A DNA stretch of 64,000 nt. Source: Manis javanica (taxonomy: Eukaryota; Chordata; Mammalia; Pholidota; Manidae). Positions 23,940-34,609 of the stretch are shown in pieces (the stretch's first letter is position 1; each line of letters opens with the position of its first letter). A program made the position numbers and the translations under genes. The DNA lies in assembly GCF_040802235.1 (NCBI RefSeq), contig NC_133157.1, forward strand, positions 25,499,501-25,563,500. Direction: 5' to 3'. The notes beneath the pieces are model-generated. The model was given only the letters and a program-made list of their open reading frames with translations. It had not been told where the DNA came from and did no database searches.

Positions 23940-24720
23940 AGAGAGTGATATTTGGGTTGTAGGTACAAAATTGGTAGCCATCAGAATAGAGGTAGTATTT
24001 GAAGTTACAGGTTGATCAAAACTTGGAGCCATGGGAAATGACACAGTGGGATTCCAATAAGCAAGTCAAGATGGTTGGCTTGGTGATGGCAGGTTAAAGA
24101 AGAACAAGGAAGCTCACACTGCTGGCAGTCTGAAGTTGCAATCTGAAGAATGGAAATCTTTGTCTATTGCATGAAAATACAGAGTAAGAAGAAAAGGAAG
24201 AGGAAGAGATACAATACCTCCACTCTGCACATTTCAAATCAAACCTAAAATCCAGGTTCTATTTGTTATGAGAAACATGGATGGGGCAGAGAAAAAACAA
24301 TAAAGTATGATTATCCACAGCCTCCTTCCCTCTTTTTCACTTATAAAAGAATTCTTTCTTATCCAATTATCCAGTTAGTGCCTGGATGTTTTTGTGAATA
24401 GTTGGGTAATCCGTAACAGAGACAACAACAAGAGGGAACAGACACCAGGATTTAAAACAGACAGGGAGAGAATTAAGGACAAAAGGAGAAGAATTTATGC
24501 AGAGATGAGGAGAGGCCTTATGGCTTGGGTTTAGAAGAGAATATTCTAGAGTTTGGAAGTGGGAGAGAAATGATACTTGGGTACACTTGCCTTGTATGGG
24601 AGATTGGTAGAGAGCTCTCTCTAGAGAGAACAGAACAGGGTACAGCCTCAGATGGGGTCATCAGGTAGAGATGATCAGTCACAGGAGTAAGAAATTAGAG
24701 TACGGAGCAAGTCATGATTC
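23940..24720 (+). repeat. long ancient mammalian repeat, degraded
   Basis: 'attggtagccatcagaatag' followed by 'aggtagtatttgaagttacagg' matches one part of the same long repeat family as 29,220-30,040. The remainder is too diverged for a firm call. Confidence 0.35.
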
Positions 24721-24979
24721 CCTGCAGATGATAAAAGGTGCAGAAAGGGACACAGGTCAAAACAGAGAAAGAGCCTCAGCATGACTGAAAGGTCAGTATG
24801 ATTCCAAGGCCAAGTCTGTGGCCTCCATGATATTCCTACCAAGACAGAAACCAGACCTTCAGGATGGGTCCTGACTAACAGATGGCAGAGAAAGGGATAT
24901 ATCCCACTGAATAAAGGAGAGATTGAAAAAAACCTCTGACATACTGAAGTCAGGGCAAGAGAATGCTGTCCAGGATTAA

Positions 24980-25110
24980 GAGCCCAGCTCTGCCATTTTC
25001 TAACTGGTGACCTTGGACAATTCCTCCCCTCTCTGGGCTTCCAAGCCATCCTCTGGATAATGAGTGCAAGCGGCTGGATGAACTCTCAGGGCTTTTCCAG
25101 CTCAGACCCT
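24980..25110 (+). repeat. MIR SINE fragment
   Basis: Plus MIR: 'cagctctgccattttctaactgg', 'gaccttggacaattcctcccc', 'ctctctgggcttccaagcc'. Confidence 0.7.
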
Positions 25111-25765
25111 CTGCCCAGGTGCCTCAGTGTCCCCTTTGCTGGAGGCACACTAGCTGTCTCCTCCCAGGGAACAAGTGAGACTACTGAGAAAAGCAGGACC
25201 TGTTTTATTGCTGTGGCTGTTCCAAGGACAGTTCCCTCCCCCAGCCCCCCAACCTGGCCTGCAGCTTTCTCACCTTCCCCTCACAAATGCCCCCCACCTG
25301 CCTTTGGGGTATCACCTCCAGCCACCACCTCTCAGTACACCATGCTCCAACCACATTGTGCCCCTCAGCCGTCCCCTTGCTCAGCTCTGTGCCTCTGCCC
25401 TTGCTCAGAGATGGCACCCGCCAAAAACTTCTTTACGTTTCTCAGCAGATTCTCTGACGACAAGGTGCCACATCCTCCCTCTCCAGTGTTCCCTTGTCTG
25501 GCTCAGAGTTCTGGAGCTACATGGGCTTGTGACAATGAACTGTTTGTCTCCCATTTCAGATTGTCATCTCTGGGAGGACTCCATAAATATTCATTAAACT
25601 GTTCGTTAAATGGCTTTTTCAATTAAATAATTAATGGATGTGTAAGGCTAAGAACTCCACAGATTTCTCATGATATTCACTGCCACCGTCTTTATCTATC
25701 ATCTGGATTTTTGTAGTAAGTCTTGTCTGTTCTCCTTACATCTGCCTCCTCTTCCATCTTTCCTC
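25111..25765. other. C-rich stretch with a long chance frame
   Basis: The frame at 25,060-25,626 (188 codons) is the longest open frame in the window. It starts inside a MIR copy, is proline/serine-rich because the DNA is C-rich, has overlapping open frames of 140 and 70 codons, and I recognise no domain. I do not call a gene. Confidence 0.4.
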
Positions 25766-25769
25766 CTCT

Positions 25770-26280
25770 TCAAACTTAAGTCCTGGTTAAGTTGTATTGA
25801 TCCGTCCTCTGCTCAGAGCCCTCCGGAGGAAAAGCCGAAGACTTCATACCGGCTTACAAACTCCTGTGATCGCCGTGGCCACGCTCTGCCTCCCTCACCC
25901 CCCTCCAGCCTCACTGGCCGCCTTGCTGTGCCACAACATGCCTTGGCACTAACTCTTCTGCAGCTCTACCCCAGAGACCTGCCTGGCTCACCCCATCACA
26001 GCCCTAAAATCTCTGCTCCCACGTCACTTCTTACAGAGGATTTCCCTGACCACAGTATTTAAAATTTTCAGCATGTTCCCTATCTTGGAATTCTCTGTCT
26101 CCCTTTCCTGCTTTATTTTTGCCATATACTGAAATTTTATAATAGGTGACATAATTTACTTATTTTAATTTACTGTCTATCTCTTCCAATAATTTCCAGG
26201 AGAAAGGGTTTTGATCTGTTTTTTTTCACTGTGCTTTCCACAGTAGTTGGCACTGAATATTTGTTGAATGAAATCCCTGG
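25770..26280 (+). repeat. L2 LINE 3' end
   Basis: Contains 'ttacaaactcctgtgatcgcc', 'tgccttggcactaactcttctgc', 'gaggatttccctgaccac', and ends with 'ggcactgaatatttgttgaatg', the L2 3' end. Confidence 0.7.
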
Positions 26281-29215
26281 TTCCCAAGTAGCCAGACTCC
26301 AACATGGGGTCTTAGTCAAGCAAACTAATTCAGCGGCCAAAAATAATTGGAACCTTTTATTGTGCTCTTATAAACCACTAAAGAAGATTGCAGTCATAAC
26401 CCAAGCAAAACTTCCCACTCTTCTGAAATTCTTAGACCCAGTAGCTGCTTCCTCTAAAACCCTCACCTCCACGTCTCTCCCAGAAACTTCCCCAGGTACC
26501 TATCCATGTAGATTCTTTTCTTTCCCCATGGGCTAATTTCCCCACATCCTCACCAGAAGTCACTGCCCAGACTTCTATTTCCACCACCACCGAGCCACAT
26601 TACGATGACCAGAGACTCCCCCTCAGTACCTGCAGAGGGAAGGGGCTGAGTATCTAAGGAGCAAGGTCCTCTCACTCTGAGTGTTTGTCCCAAGATAATT
26701 GTAATAAAGTTTTTTGGTAACAATTTTGTCCATTGTTACAAATTCAATCTCAGTGCAAACAGGACAGAGTCCCCAATATTTTCCCAAGGGGTCACTGTAT
26801 GTGTTTGTTAGTTGAGGCACTTGTACATTATTAACTTACCTATGACCATTTGGGTGGGTAGAGGTTAGAGAATTCCCTTCACTCTAAATTCTGGTTTGAG
26901 AACCCTGACCTTTCTGGAGAGCTTGGAGGTTGGGAAACGGAAGCATGAAGTGTCACTCTAACAGAGAAACTGTGTCAAACCCTGACAGCCTCGCCTGCAT
27001 ACCCACGTGCTCAGCTCTCTGAGAGGGAGGTCTGGCTAGATAGAGAAGCATATTCCCAGAGAGCAGCTAGGCTATAAAGCTTTTGGTTCTAGGGACCTGG
27101 TCATCTCTGCTGGTGGCCAAAATTCTGGAGTTAGGAGAATAGCATTTAACTGGAGAAAAACCCAAGATGACAGGCCCCCAGAGCTCCTGCTCTTGAATCA
27201 AGGGGACGAGAGGGCAGGGGCCAGGCTTACTGTCTGAGCCATCACCAGAGGGGAAGGGGAACAGGTAGGACCAAAGATGAGCTGAGCATCCAGGAATTCC
27301 CTGGGAGCAAATCCTGGGGAGCAATGATGGGATCAGCCAATGGGTCATGTTGGGGTCACCAGGTCCCAATCAAGCCTGAGGGTCCTGACTCTAAGTATGT
27401 GAGACATGCAGAGCAAAGCTGCTGAATAAATTCCTCCTTTCATCAAAATAGGCACAAGATCTGGAGCAGAATGAAGCCTGCAAGAAGGGCCATCAGAGGA
27501 CATAGAACAGCTAGAAAACTCATTCATTCACTCAACAAATGTTTATTGAGTACCTACTTCTGAGCCAGATACTCTTACCCTTGGAGCTGACATCCTAGTC
27601 AAATAGACAAACTTCTATTTGGGACAAGTCACTACCACAGAACACCCCTGATTATCACTCCCACCTGGCTCCGCCACACATACTCGGTTCACACCTGTGT
27701 TAACTCTTAAACATCAGGTAGTACAATCTACTTGCCCTAGATTATATATTAACCTCAGATAAAGTTTAACAACCAAGCCAAAAGCATAGTGCCTTGAAAA
27801 ATAAAAGAATGCCCATGGCTGATTTTATTACTGTTATTTCCTAGAACTCTCGGCCTACTCAGAATTCCAGGATTCCACAGAGCACAATTTAAAATCCTTT
27901 GTCCTCAGTCAGGCTGACCTTCTGAAGCAGAAGTGGGCATGATCTCCTTCCGCAGAGCAGCAGTAGCAGTGAGATATATCGAAGTAGAGTGAGCTAGGCT
28001 TCATTACTGGAGCTCTGAGGCCTCCCAGAGGGTCCCGTGTGGACTTGTAAATAGATGCAGTAAAAGAGTAAATAATGAATTTGTGCAATTGGAGGGAATA
28101 GCTCCAAAGCAGTTCTGGTGTTGCTGAGACAACCATTTAAAAAAGACTGTCTGGGCATGCATCTCACCCAGCAGATGAAATGGCTTCATATACATTCATG
28201 AGCATGAATCTCCCAACTCCTCCTCTTTTTCAATCACAATCATAAAAGACAAAGGAAAAGTGACAGGGGAGAGGATGATAAACTTTAAAGGTCTGAATTG
28301 CAAACCCAACCCACAGTTTGTAAATTGCTTGGAGACCTTTGGAGGGAGAATCAAGGAAATGAAAAGTAAAGCATACAGGAATATTGCTGCTTAGGGGAAA
28401 GTCTCTGCTCTGGGCATAAAATCTTGTCTGGAGAATGGTTGAGAGGCATGATACCATCTAAATGTGAGATTGCCTTGTATAAAGGACATGCCTTGATCTT
28501 TAGTCTCCCACCTCTCTCCTGTGGCCACCTCCAAGGTCATTTACTTGTTGGAAGCGCCAAGGCTCTTACGGTGTTAGCTATATTAAAACCAGGGGATCAG
28601 TGGTCCTGGCTATGTTTACTGTATCTCTGCTGCCTTCCACCCCTCCCAGGTAGAATTGGCTGCCAGTAACCAGAGGTCAGGATACCATTACATGCTGGGG
28701 TCTCATGCCCTCAAAGGCAAGTGCATGGTGCTAACTTCAGCTGGAAAGAATGCAGCAGTGTGGCCAAAAAGAATGAAAGGAAGATCACAGGCCAGCTTCT
28801 GTTCCCACACCAGGCTGTGTGTTTAGACCAAAGGCGGCTGAAAGCCGAGCAGCCCACTCAGCTGGGGCACAGGGCTCTGCTGCCCCTTCCCTGTGAGCAA
28901 TGCTGACCCAGGGCCGCAGCAAGCTGTTAGGGGGCTCCAGGCTGCCGGAGGAGCAGCTCTTCAGAAGGGATGTGAGATGAAGGTCGTGTTCATTTGCGTT
29001 TAGCCCTGGCCTGGCAGCTCTGAGAATCTTTGGCCCGGGGCCAGCTTGGATAATTACATTTCACCTGCCCAAAGTCTCCCATGGTTTCCCCTGAGCGATG
29101 TATTCCTCTTCCATGGCTGCTGTGATCCAGAACATAAATACTCTCTCGGAGGCAGTATTCTGTGCCTGGGCAGCTGAGGTTTTGTTTCTTAAAAGGAAAA
29201 TCCTCTTGTAAGGAA
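26281..29215. other. intergenic DNA, no gene identified
   Basis: 27,515-27,610 is an ancient 'caacaaatgtttattgagtacc' repeat fragment. The rest is unassigned. Frames of 60-100 codons are scattered on both strands without exon features. 28,900-29,190 is a GC-richer non-repeat block discussed in the findings. Confidence 0.35.
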
Positions 29216-29219
29216 GCAC

Positions 29220-30045
29220 TTACTCATTCCTTCAGCAAACATTTAGCAGGCAACTACTTAATAAGACCTAAGCACTGTGCTGGGTGCTGGAGGTACAAAG
29301 ATGAATAAGACAACAAAATTTTTGGCCCTTAGGAAGCTTGCAGTCTAGTAGGAAAACCATCAATACAAGTAGTAAATGCCTTTAAAAGTGGGCTAGAGAC
29401 CCAAAAGGAGAGATTCTTAATCTCCTCAGAAGGGTCCAGGAAGGTTCTCAGGGCAGTGACTTTGGAGCTGTTAAATAGAACTTCAACAAGCAGATAATGA
29501 AGAAGAACGTGCAAGGCAAGGGACAGATACACACGCAGAGCAAGAGGGTATGAAAGAGCTTGAATTAAGATAAGAAATGTACAGTGGCAGAAGTACAGAG
29601 TATGAGAGAAAGGGGCAGGAAGAAGGGGAGGCTGGAAATGTAGTCTCTGGCTCCGTAAAGAGCCTGGAATATCATAGTAAGGAATTTGTCTATATCATTT
29701 AAAGATTTTTAAGCAGTGGAACAACAGATCCATCCATGTTTTAGTAAAGTCACTCTGAGGGAGCGTGGGGAGAATAAACTAAAGAAACAGATCAGAAACA
29801 AAAAACACGGCTGTGGCACTGTGATCGCAAACCCACTGAGAGTGGGAGCCTGGGGACTGGCAGTGGGAGCAAACAGATGTAAGTACCCAGGAAGCGAGAT
29901 CAACAGGCTCTCAGTGCCAGTTTGGATGAAAAGTGAGAGGGTGGAAGAATCTAGAAGAGTGGGCAACTGGATGGATAGCAGGACTGTTAACCAAGATGCC
30001 ACAGGAGGAGGAGACTAGGGTCATGAAGTGCTCCGGGGAGATTAC
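29220..30045 (+). repeat. long ancient mammalian repeat
   Basis: Starts 'actcattccttcagcaaac', continues 'gctgggtgctggaggtacaa', 'agtgactttggagctgttaa', 'ttttaagcagtggaacaacag', 'agtcactctgagggagcg', and ends near 'aggaggagactagggtcatgaag'. This is the fullest of the copies of one long non-coding family here. The overlapping 97- and 100-codon frames on opposite strands are within it. Confidence 0.5.
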
Positions 30046-30159
30046 AGAAGGCAGCTGGAAATGCAGGTCTGACTCATGAACTTCCATCAGTTCTTTGCAA
30101 TGACTATAGGCTGGGTTTTATCAACAAATTTATCTCTGGCGGCTCTATGCCAGGGGTCC

Positions 30160-30322
30160 TCAAATCTGAGCTTAAGATGACTGAGAGGGCTTATTAAAAC
30201 AAAGAAAACTGGGCCCTACCCCAAGTTTCAGATATAGCTCACCTAGGGTGTCCAGTCCAATAATTTGTATTTATAGCAAGTTCCCTGTGATGCTGATGTG
30301 ACTGACTGGGAGCCCACACTAT
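30160..30322. repeat. MER5-like hAT DNA transposon remnant
   Basis: 'ccaggggtcctcaaatctgagc', 'agagggcttattaaaac', 'gggccctaccccaagtttcag', then 'tgatgctgatgtgactgactgg': a readable MER5A copy. Confidence 0.7.
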
Positions 30323-30549
30323 CAGAACTCTGTTCAAGACTGTATTTGGGCTATTTTACCCACTTCATTTGAGATTTTCTATGACTGGCTGATACAAGTG
30401 GAGATGATCAAAAGTGTTCCCTTTTACCAGCAGAATTTCAAGGATTCAGTTCTAACCCGTAAGAACAAATGTTTGGATTTGGTAGATGATTAATCTCCCA
30501 TTTTTTCTTACTCAAATGGCAAGTTTTAAAAAAATCTTAGTCTAAAATA

Positions 30550-30775
30550 AGAGGAAACATTTTTCAGGGCCTACTATATGCCATGATAAACACTTTCTAT
30601 ACATTGTCTCATTTAGTTCCATCAGTAATCCTATGGACATGACCAATACTACAACCCATTTCTCAGATGAGGAAACTAAGGCCCTAACTTGGTTAAAATT
30701 AGCCAAAGGTCAAGTTGCCATTAAATAGCAGATTTACCACCGAATCTATGCTCAGATACTGTAAGATACTGCATC
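30550..30775 (-). repeat. MIR SINE fragment
   Basis: Reverse MIR: 'cagggcctactatatgcc', 'attgtctcatttagttcc', 'tctcagatgaggaaactaagg', then 'caagttgccattaaatagc'. Confidence 0.75.
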
Positions 30776-32035
30776 CTTTATCATCCCATATTTTGATTTA
30801 TGAAATAGACTAGCTTACTCTGAGACCAGAATTATCCACATCCTATTATGTATTAAACTACAGTGGTTTCCTGAATCTGTTTTCAAAAATCTGCCAGCAC
30901 ATAGCTGGAAACCACAATAGAGTGTAATAATCATCTTTCAGCTTCTTAATAACCCTTGTGCATTGAACAATCAAGACAACGGAAGGGTCAAGTGGAAGGC
31001 AACGCCCTGTAGTGCTATGAATGTATTTGAGGATTTTCTGTGATAACACCTAGGGGATACACGGGCATTCTCAGTATATTAGAGTATAAGAGCCTCTCAC
31101 AACATCTGTTCCAACAACATCTCTAGACAGTACATGCAGTATCATTCTTAAAAAACAATTTTCAGAAAGCCCTAAACAGTTGCTAAGGCTTTTTGGCCAC
31201 CTCCAAACAGGAAAGCAAACAAAACAACTAATTCATGATCCAGTTATTTATAGAGAATCTAGTAGGGATTTTTTTTTAATATTAACTTAAAACCTAGTAG
31301 TTATTTAGCCCCTAAGTTACATGCCTAAACTGGGAGACAGAATGTGTCCTATGAGAACACCGAACATCAGACATGTGTGACCTGTGTCCCAGCATTATTT
31401 TAATGTAAATTCCTAGTAGCTGGGGAGTGTGAGTATGGAATCCACAGGTATCAGGACAGTTATCTTCAGAAGACATTAAGCCTCTTTGAAGGGCATAGGT
31501 GAGTGTCCTTCTAGAAAAGACAGTGTTAAAGAAAATTTGAGGAGGAGAACCATCCCCAAGCTACCCCAAAACCAAGCTTGGGCCAAAGAGTTTCAGGCCC
31601 ACCAGCAGTGATCCCCTGGGATTAGGTCTTGCTGTCATAGACAAAGAATCTTCAAGGCAAGCCGTCACATGAAGCTTTCTCTCCAGTCTCTATTGTCCAT
31701 ACTATTGGCCTTCATTACCGCTGGAGCCGAACTTCAACCTTAGCTCTTGGCTCAAAACCCAGAATTGCACCCTACTTGATTCTCAGAGCCCCCTTTTCCT
31801 GGGGTCTGGACACTAGCACCCATAACATTCCCACCACCAAAACCATCTCCTTGCCTGCAGCTGACTAATATCTAACTTCAGGCTGGACAGAACATTCAGA
31901 CAGAATGCTGCCTCCTATATGAATTCAAAACCATGGCTTTCACTACTGCTGCTCTGCTTCAAACAGTACGTTTCTTGGATATAAATATTGTGTCTGACAT
32001 TGCCAGACCTCACCAAATTCATTTCCTCTTCTTGG
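30776..32035. other. no gene identified
   Basis: Unassigned sequence. The stretch 31,340-31,900 may be ERV-related in view of its neighbours, but I could not match it. Confidence 0.3.
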
Positions 32036-32039
32036 GCTT

Positions 32040-32300
32040 ATAGCCTAGTCTCTCTGATCATATGATTCAGTTCTACCAAAGGAAAATGAGAAGTGGTACT
32101 ACAGTCTGGCACATAAAAACCTCATCTGTGCCTCTTTCCTTTTCTATGGGTTGGGTGTTGATTTCCAGGGCAACCTTGAAAGCCATTTATGAAAGATGGC
32201 AGAGCCTACAGCCTGGATCCCTATGTGTCCTACCAACTGGAGATCTTGTGATTGTTCATGTGAGTAAAAATAAACTTTAATGCATTTGAGCCATTATACA
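32040..32300 (+). repeat. old LTR/MER-like repeat
   Basis: 'tctctgatcatatgattcag', 'tctatgggttgggtgttgatttccagg', 'aaagatggcagagcctacagcctgg' then 'aataaacttt' correspond to the same family as 60-290. The 72-codon frame inside it is not a gene. Confidence 0.4.
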
Positions 32301-32699
32301 TTCTGGGAACTTCAGTAACTGCAATTGGCCTATCCAGCTAACCCAAGTGGATCAAGTGCCAATTCACTAACATTCTTCAGAGAATCCTCTACAAGGATGC
32401 TCCTCACTGATGAGCTAACCCCCTGGCCCTGTACCCAGTCCCAGCCATTTTCCAACCATGCATGGCTGAGATCCTAGTGTTTTATCTGCCAATCCCAGCT
32501 AAGGAACAGCACTCCATGGGCTCAGGGGTGGGAAAAACTAAATTTATGGCAAAGAAATAAGAGAGTGTACATGTGCACAGCCCTGACTCTGTTTCTCTCT
32601 GCTCATCCAAAGATGGTTAGACTAGCATCCCTCAATGAGGGAGAAAATAATCTGTAACGTCAGTATCACTCTGTGAAGAGATGACAGAATCCAGAAGAA

Positions 32700-33295
32700 T
32701 GCCAATATATTACTGGCTTCCCTTGCTTTTCAAGAGTAGATTTTTTTAAACTGGTTCTTGCTGTATGATAGGTGGAAAGTGCCTTCTTTAGAGTGATTAG
32801 GAGCACCTGCAACAGATGGAACTTCTGTTAACCCAGTTTAAAAACATTGTTTAGGGGTGCTCTGGGTCCCTATCCCTTATGTGCTCTGAATACCTAACAG
32901 AGGCTTAGAACTTGAGCCCCTGAACCAGCAGCAGACAGAGAACAAGGTAAAGTGCATTATCCTGTACACGGACCATCGCTATACTTCCTTTGCTGCTGAG
33001 GAAGTTCCTTGATCAGAGGCAATGCTATGTGGAATACTCTAGTAGTATATAAAGCATTCTATAAGCTGGCAGAGCATTGCATGCAGGATAGTAAAATCTG
33101 TGTTCAACTGTCTATTCCAGTAAAAACAAAGGGTTACCCCTTCCATGACGGAAGCAGTCCAGTATATCAAACTGAGACCGTACTGGGGGCAGTGCTCATC
33201 TCTACCGCTGGCAGATTGCGCACTTAGCAGTGGCCGTGGTCAGGTCGGCCTTAGTGAGCGGATGCCCATGTTGTTGAGCTCTTGTATAACCTCCA
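32700..33295 (-). pseudogene. ERVL (class III endogenous retrovirus) pol, integrase region, decayed
   Basis: Read on the minus strand, three frames in turn give integrase landmarks. The zinc-binding part lies at about 33,190-33,285, with GHPLTKAD followed by a C-x2-C pair. The first catalytic-core stretch is at about 33,110-33,170 (LPSWKG then TGIDS). The second catalytic aspartate is in SDQGT at about 33,000-33,030. These are typical of ERVL integrase. Stop codons and frame changes lie between every block, so the copy is dead. No LTR was identified with confidence. An L1 begins directly to the right of it. Confidence 0.8.
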
Positions 33296-33298
33296 CAT

Positions 33299-34600
33299 GA
33301 ATTTAGGATGAGCCTTTGGACTTTTGATAGGGATGGTACTGAATTTGGAGATTGCTTTGGGACATACTGCTATTTTAGTAATATTGTCTTCTAATGCATG
33401 AACATAGGTTATCTTTCCATATACTTAGGTCTCCTTTAATTTCTTTCAGCAATGTTTCATATCTTCTTGAATTTGTTGAAATCTGTTTTGTGGCCTACGA
33501 TCTATACTGCAAATGTTCTGTGTGCACCCGAGAAAATGTATATTCTGCTGTTATTAGATAGAATATTCTGTATATGTCTGTTAGGTCCATTTGGTCTATA
33601 GTGTTCAAATCTATTGTTTCCTTATTAATTTTCTTTCTGGACGATCTATGCATTGATAGAAGTGGAAGATTGAAGTCCCCTAGTATTATTGTATTGCTGT
33701 CAATTTTTCCCTTCAGATCTGTTAGTATTTGCTTAATATAGCTAAGTCCTCTAATATTGGGTACATACATATTTGCAACTGCCATATTCTCTTGATGAAT
33801 TGACCTCTTTATCATTACATAACAACATTATTCATCATAAACATTATTTATTATTCATAATTATTCAATTAATTATTGTTTTTGGCTTAAAGTCTATTTA
33901 GTCTAATTTAAACATAGCTACTCCTGCTCTCTTCTGGTTTCCATTTACATGGAATACCTTTCTCCATCTCTTCACTTTCAGACTATGAATACCCTTAAAT
34001 CTTAAGTGACTCTTAAAGAAAGTATATAGTTGGGTCTTGTTTATTTATCCATGCGGCCACTCTGTGGCTTTTCATTGCAGAATTAAATCCATTTACATTT
34101 AGAATAATTATTAATAGGTAAGGACTTACTAATGACATCGTAATGTTTTCTGGCTCTTTTTTAGGTTCCCTTATTCCTTTCTTCCTTTCTTCCTCTCTTG
34201 CTGCCTTCTTTGTGAACTGATGGTTTTCCATATTGGTATGCTTTGATTCCCTTCTCTTTAATTTCTGTGTTTCTACTGTTGTTTTGCTGCCTTTGTGGTT
34301 ACTATGAGGCTTACATAAAACATTTTACAGATATAACAGTCTATTTTACACTGATAACAACTTATCTTCAATCACATATAGAAACTCTGCCCTTTTACTC
34401 CCTCATTTTTATGCTCTTGAAGTCAAAACTTACCTCTTTATATTGTGTATTCATAATAAATTGTTGTAACTACAGTTATTTTTAATACTTTTGTACCTTA
34501 TCCTTTATACTAGAGTTAAGTGGTTAACACACCATGTTACAGTATTAGAGTACTCTCATTTTGACTATATACTTTCCTTTTCCAATCCTTCTCACTCTTT
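33299..34600 (-). mobile_element. old L1 ORF2 fragment (endonuclease part)
   Basis: On the minus strand, 34,231-34,013 gives an ORF2 start region containing LNVNGFN, and 33,815-33,495 gives a middle endonuclease stretch containing ILGDFN. Then 33,480-33,299 jumps to text that in intact L1 lies in the reverse-transcriptase C-terminal part ('aaatggcag'-type stretch). The element is internally deleted and frame-broken. It sits head-to-head with the plus-strand L1 that follows. Confidence 0.85.
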
Positions 34601-34609
34601 TCCAAAAAA

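Noticed and set aside
25060-25626. Longest open frame in the window, 188 codons, plus strand
   Set aside because: It begins within a MIR copy, is Pro/Ser-rich because the DNA is C-rich, has long overlapping frames on both strands, and shows no domain or exon signal I can name.
33299-34485. Protein-coding gene from the 106- and 72-codon minus-strand frames
   Set aside because: Both are L1 ORF2 endonuclease remnants.
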